DNA of 46,368 nt, taken from the NCBI GenBank assembly GCA_030830005.1, contig JAURNV010000013.1, positions 1 through 46,368 on the forward strand. Reading direction: 5' to 3'. Numbering within the stretch: the first letter of the stretch is position 1; the number at the start of each line of letters is the position of its first letter. The notes under the pieces were generated by a model, which saw only the letters and a list, made by a program, of their open reading frames with translations, was not told where the DNA came from and ran no database searches. The translations under genes were made by a program, and so were the position numbers. Positions 45,101 to 46,368 of the stretch are shown here, one piece after another. This DNA comes from Flavobacteriaceae bacterium. Lineage in GTDB: Bacteria; Bacteroidota; Bacteroidia; Flavobacteriales; Flavobacteriaceae.

Positions 45101-46368
45101 ATTCCTTTTGTATTTGAAAAGGATCAGATTAGAATTCATGATGCGGGATTTACATCGGGAATTAACGAGTTCGGGATGCTTAATGGTGTGTTGCAACATC
45201 AATCGTTTTCTAATTGGGGTTTAGACATGCAGATTGATGCAGAAAACCTAGAAGTGATTAATACATCATTCTCCGAAGATGCACTTTATTATGGCAAAGC
45301 GTTTTTTAATGGGAATGCACACTTGCATGGCTCTTTTGCCTCTATGCAAATAGATGTTTTAGGAAAAACAGCGTCTGGTACTAACTTGTATATTCCTTTA
45401 CAGTATGATACAGCTATTGGAGATGTTTCTTATATAAATTTTGTAGAAAAACAACCGAATACAATCCAAACGCCTATTGAACTTGCTAAAGTAAAGGGTC
45501 TTCAAATGAATTTTGATTTAGAAGTTACGGCTGATGCAGAGGTTGAGATTGTTGTTGATCCAGAGACTAAGAGTTCTTTGCGTGGAAAGGGAGTAGGAAA
45601 CTTATTGCTAGAAATTGACACTGCGGGATCATTTGCAATGTGGGGCGATTTTATTGCGCTTGAGGGACTTTATAATTTCAAAAACTTCGGAGTAATTGAC
45701 AAAACCTTTAATCTACTTCCAGGAGGAACTATAGTATGGGAAGGAGATCCTCTTGGAGCCCAATTAAATATGCAAGCTGTTTATGAAGTTCCTGGAGGCG
45801 CAAACCCCGCTATTCTTCTGGAGGGTGACAACATAAGTCAAAAGATTCCTACTGATGTTAAAATAAACCTCTTTGGAAACTTATTAAACCCAGAGACACC
45901 CACGTTTGAGATTGATTTTCCGAACACTTCGGGTGTTGTGAAAAATGAACTTAACTACAGGCTCAACGATCAAGAAAGACGACAGCTTCAGGCAATTTCA
46001 TTGCTTACACAAGGATCATTTATAAATGAAGTGTCTCTTGCAGCAATTTCCAGTCAAACCCTTACAAATAATCTTTTCCAAAAAGCTTCTGGAGTTTTTG
46101 ACAATATTTTTACTAATGAAAATGACAGGTTAAATCTTAGTCTCAATTATTTACAAGGTGACCGAAACGCAGCCGCTTCGATTAAAAACCGTGACCGTTT
46201 GGGAGTTAGTCTCTCTACAAACATCAATGAGCGCATTCTTATTGATGGTAAAGTAGGTATTCCCGTTGAAAGTGAAGAGGAAACTACCATTGTAGGTGAT
46301 GTTAAAGTAGAATTCTTATTGAACAAACAAGGAACCCTTCGTGCACGTGTTTTTAATAAAGAAAATGA
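42140..46368 (+). CDS. tamB: Translocation and assembly module protein TamB (DUF490), 3' end cut by window
   Basis: An open frame of about 1409 codons runs to the window edge without a stop. It begins with a basic stretch and one membrane helix (IFIIIFVFLLLFTGALLLPF), followed by FIGQRLTSALSERFETNVSI and long repetitive beta-strand sequence, as in AsmA/TamB bridge-like lipid-transfer proteins. The C-terminal DUF490 part is visible: GLYNFKNFGVIDKTFNLLPG, GGTIVWEGDPLGAQLNM, LNYRLNDQERRQLQAISLL and LRARVFNKEN; about 50-100 residues should be missing. No ATG lies near the front. TTG at 42140 (MNHNPSRLRK) is preferred; TTG at 42122 is possible. TamB spans the periplasm and serves outer-membrane assembly or lipid transport. 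It is divergent from tsaD, an arrangement common in flavobacteria. Confidence 0.93.
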   Translation, partial: MNHNPSRLRKIKRIFIIIFVFLLLFTGALLLPFTQTFIGQRLTSALSERFETNVSIHNIKVSPFGFAILKDILAVDHKSDTLIYVGYARTNVLEINKIIQGDNNLGDVILRNVDINVVTYKGEDTSNMNTFFKKFESPSTPKKSATRVYISSVSLTDVNVHIENQNKPQRKNLRFTDIAAVLKNFKIEQDIIQSDIISLETKTNVGDRYFTSISGAYALSPTQMLLSNSTIKTPLSTMDISVALNYPKDGLKSFVDSVQFDVQVKEGIFGASELNDIIPGWPMTASSFRGSVFGTFQDFSFINTSLDFDKTQIDFSFQTKDLFDEKKRKLIGAFSLNSSDLSEVIDGSSFLKERNFFDALGLLQGKCDVELDKNKLLLDLQMETSLGAIDIKASYDNSVKKPSYTAKLYSESFDVGALTRIPTLGNSGLNLALSGKGIDINKVAAEASGELINFEYRDYVYDRVNLEGSLTSEKFDGKMIIEDNALDLDLLGQLDFASEIRNFSFTTNINKADFSALGWVPSTAKGVFSGSVDLALQGNSIDELIGDLYIDKGKLTTPNNTYSFSSLAAQSRLSNNIRLINLSSEDIATGLLFGTFNPSELLPLLQNAIGSQFKNFIPHPISPNQYVDFNFNIRSKIASAIFGEMLSLDDNTFIKGKVNPDKKLFKLTIKSPNLRAFKTEFNTVELQIDTQNPLYHSFVSVDGLKNERVSLEQLNWINSKVNDKLYGHLEFISSAKLQQLNQFNTSFTIDDKEQAVLEIQNADFYFNDKRWFIDTNDSLPTLIAKNTKEFTLSDFVIKTDDSSISANAKQNGENSFSLDLIFEKVALNDFLSNEKNKWEGVIDGFMNLQQSSMQYGGNSSLKVENLILNNASLGDAYLTLRSQEDQSDYQLAFRIEEEEEDVVAAHGTIGFKNFKPELNITANFINYNLSVLEGLTDEVLNPFKGLANGTIDINTTAGNFYPSGTLYVDQLTLGVPYLNTTYQFDKTIPFVFEKDQIRIHDAGFTSGINEFGMLNGVLQHQSFSNWGLDMQIDAENLEVINTSFSEDALYYGKAFFNGNAHLHGSFASMQIDVLGKTASGTNLYIPLQYDTAIGDVSYINFVEKQPNTIQTPIELAKVKGLQMNFDLEVTADAEVEIVVDPETKSSLRGKGVGNLLLEIDTAGSFAMWGDFIALEGLYNFKNFGVIDKTFNLLPGGTIVWEGDPLGAQLNMQAVYEVPGGANPAILLEGDNISQKIPTDVKINLFGNLLNPETPTFEIDFPNTSGVVKNELNYRLNDQERRQLQAISLLTQGSFINEVSLAAISSQTLTNNLFQKASGVFDNIFTNENDRLNLSLNYLQGDRNAAASIKNRDRLGVSLSTNINERILIDGKVGIPVESEEETTIVGDVKVEFLLNKQGTLRARVFNKEN

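Noticed and set aside
1-46368. A new defence, toxin-antitoxin, CRISPR or mobile system
   Set aside because: All genes belong to common housekeeping or conserved flavobacterial families; no repeats, transposases or defence domains are visible.

Overview
The window is a 46 kb stretch of AT-rich chromosomal DNA from a member of the Bacteroidota, most likely a Flavobacteriaceae. The evidence is the protein families (DUF6452, DUF3810, DUF3822, bacteroidetes-type MutL, ClpC, TamB), the TTG/TAnnTTTG promoter elements typical of this phylum, the lack of Shine-Dalgarno sequences, and gene pairs common in flavobacteria such as tsaD/tamB and gyrA/TPR. It reads as core housekeeping chromosome. I see no insertion sequence, prophage, CRISPR array, restriction system or secretion island. 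About 34 protein genes, two of them cut by the window edges, and two tRNA genes fill nearly all of the DNA. No stretch longer than about 300 bases lacks a gene.

Layout. 1-1633 (-): a lipoprotein cut by the edge and the rRNA methyltransferase RlmD. 1727-4975 (+): a large secreted BNR-propeller protein. 4962-8124 (-): an envelope cluster of a DUF3810 membrane metallopeptidase-like protein, a double-domain prolyl isomerase lipoprotein and the DHH phosphoesterase NrnA. 8190-11780 (+): a tight run of a small membrane protein, MutL and two rhomboid proteases. 11781-13766 (-): rsmD, a DUF3822 protein and a membrane-anchored protein of unknown function. 13851-16013 (+): a RecD-like helicase and KdsB (Kdo activation for LPS). 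16002-18791 (-): YebC, then an RmlD-like reductase and GcvT. 18839-20446 (+): an exported M24 aminopeptidase. 20429-25102 (-): thrA-thrB-thrC, the pathway from aspartate to threonine. 25283-28698 (+): nadA-nadB-nadC, de novo NAD synthesis from aspartate. 28691-32693 (-): a RimB-RimK fusion and ClpC. 32921-38824 (+): gyrA, a TPR protein and a PgpH-like HD phosphohydrolase. 38925-39191 (-): tRNA-Arg and tRNA-Ser with a clear terminator. 39301-42108 (-): tsaD, rsmE and an AI-2E family permease. 42140 to the end (+): tamB, cut by the window edge.

Themes. The divergent thr and nad operons both use aspartate. Several genes serve the envelope (rhomboids, PPIase, TamB, KdsB). Three rRNA methyltransferases and TsaD serve translation.

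What stands out is mostly at the regulatory and domain level. Four genes have a TAnnTTTG element exactly four bases before the start codon, which predicts leaderless mRNAs. Inverted repeats sit on the likely promoters of clpC and gyrA. MutL has a degenerate endonuclease motif. RimB and RimK are fused. Five of six convergent gene pairs abut or overlap. I found no convincing new multi-gene defence or mobile system.
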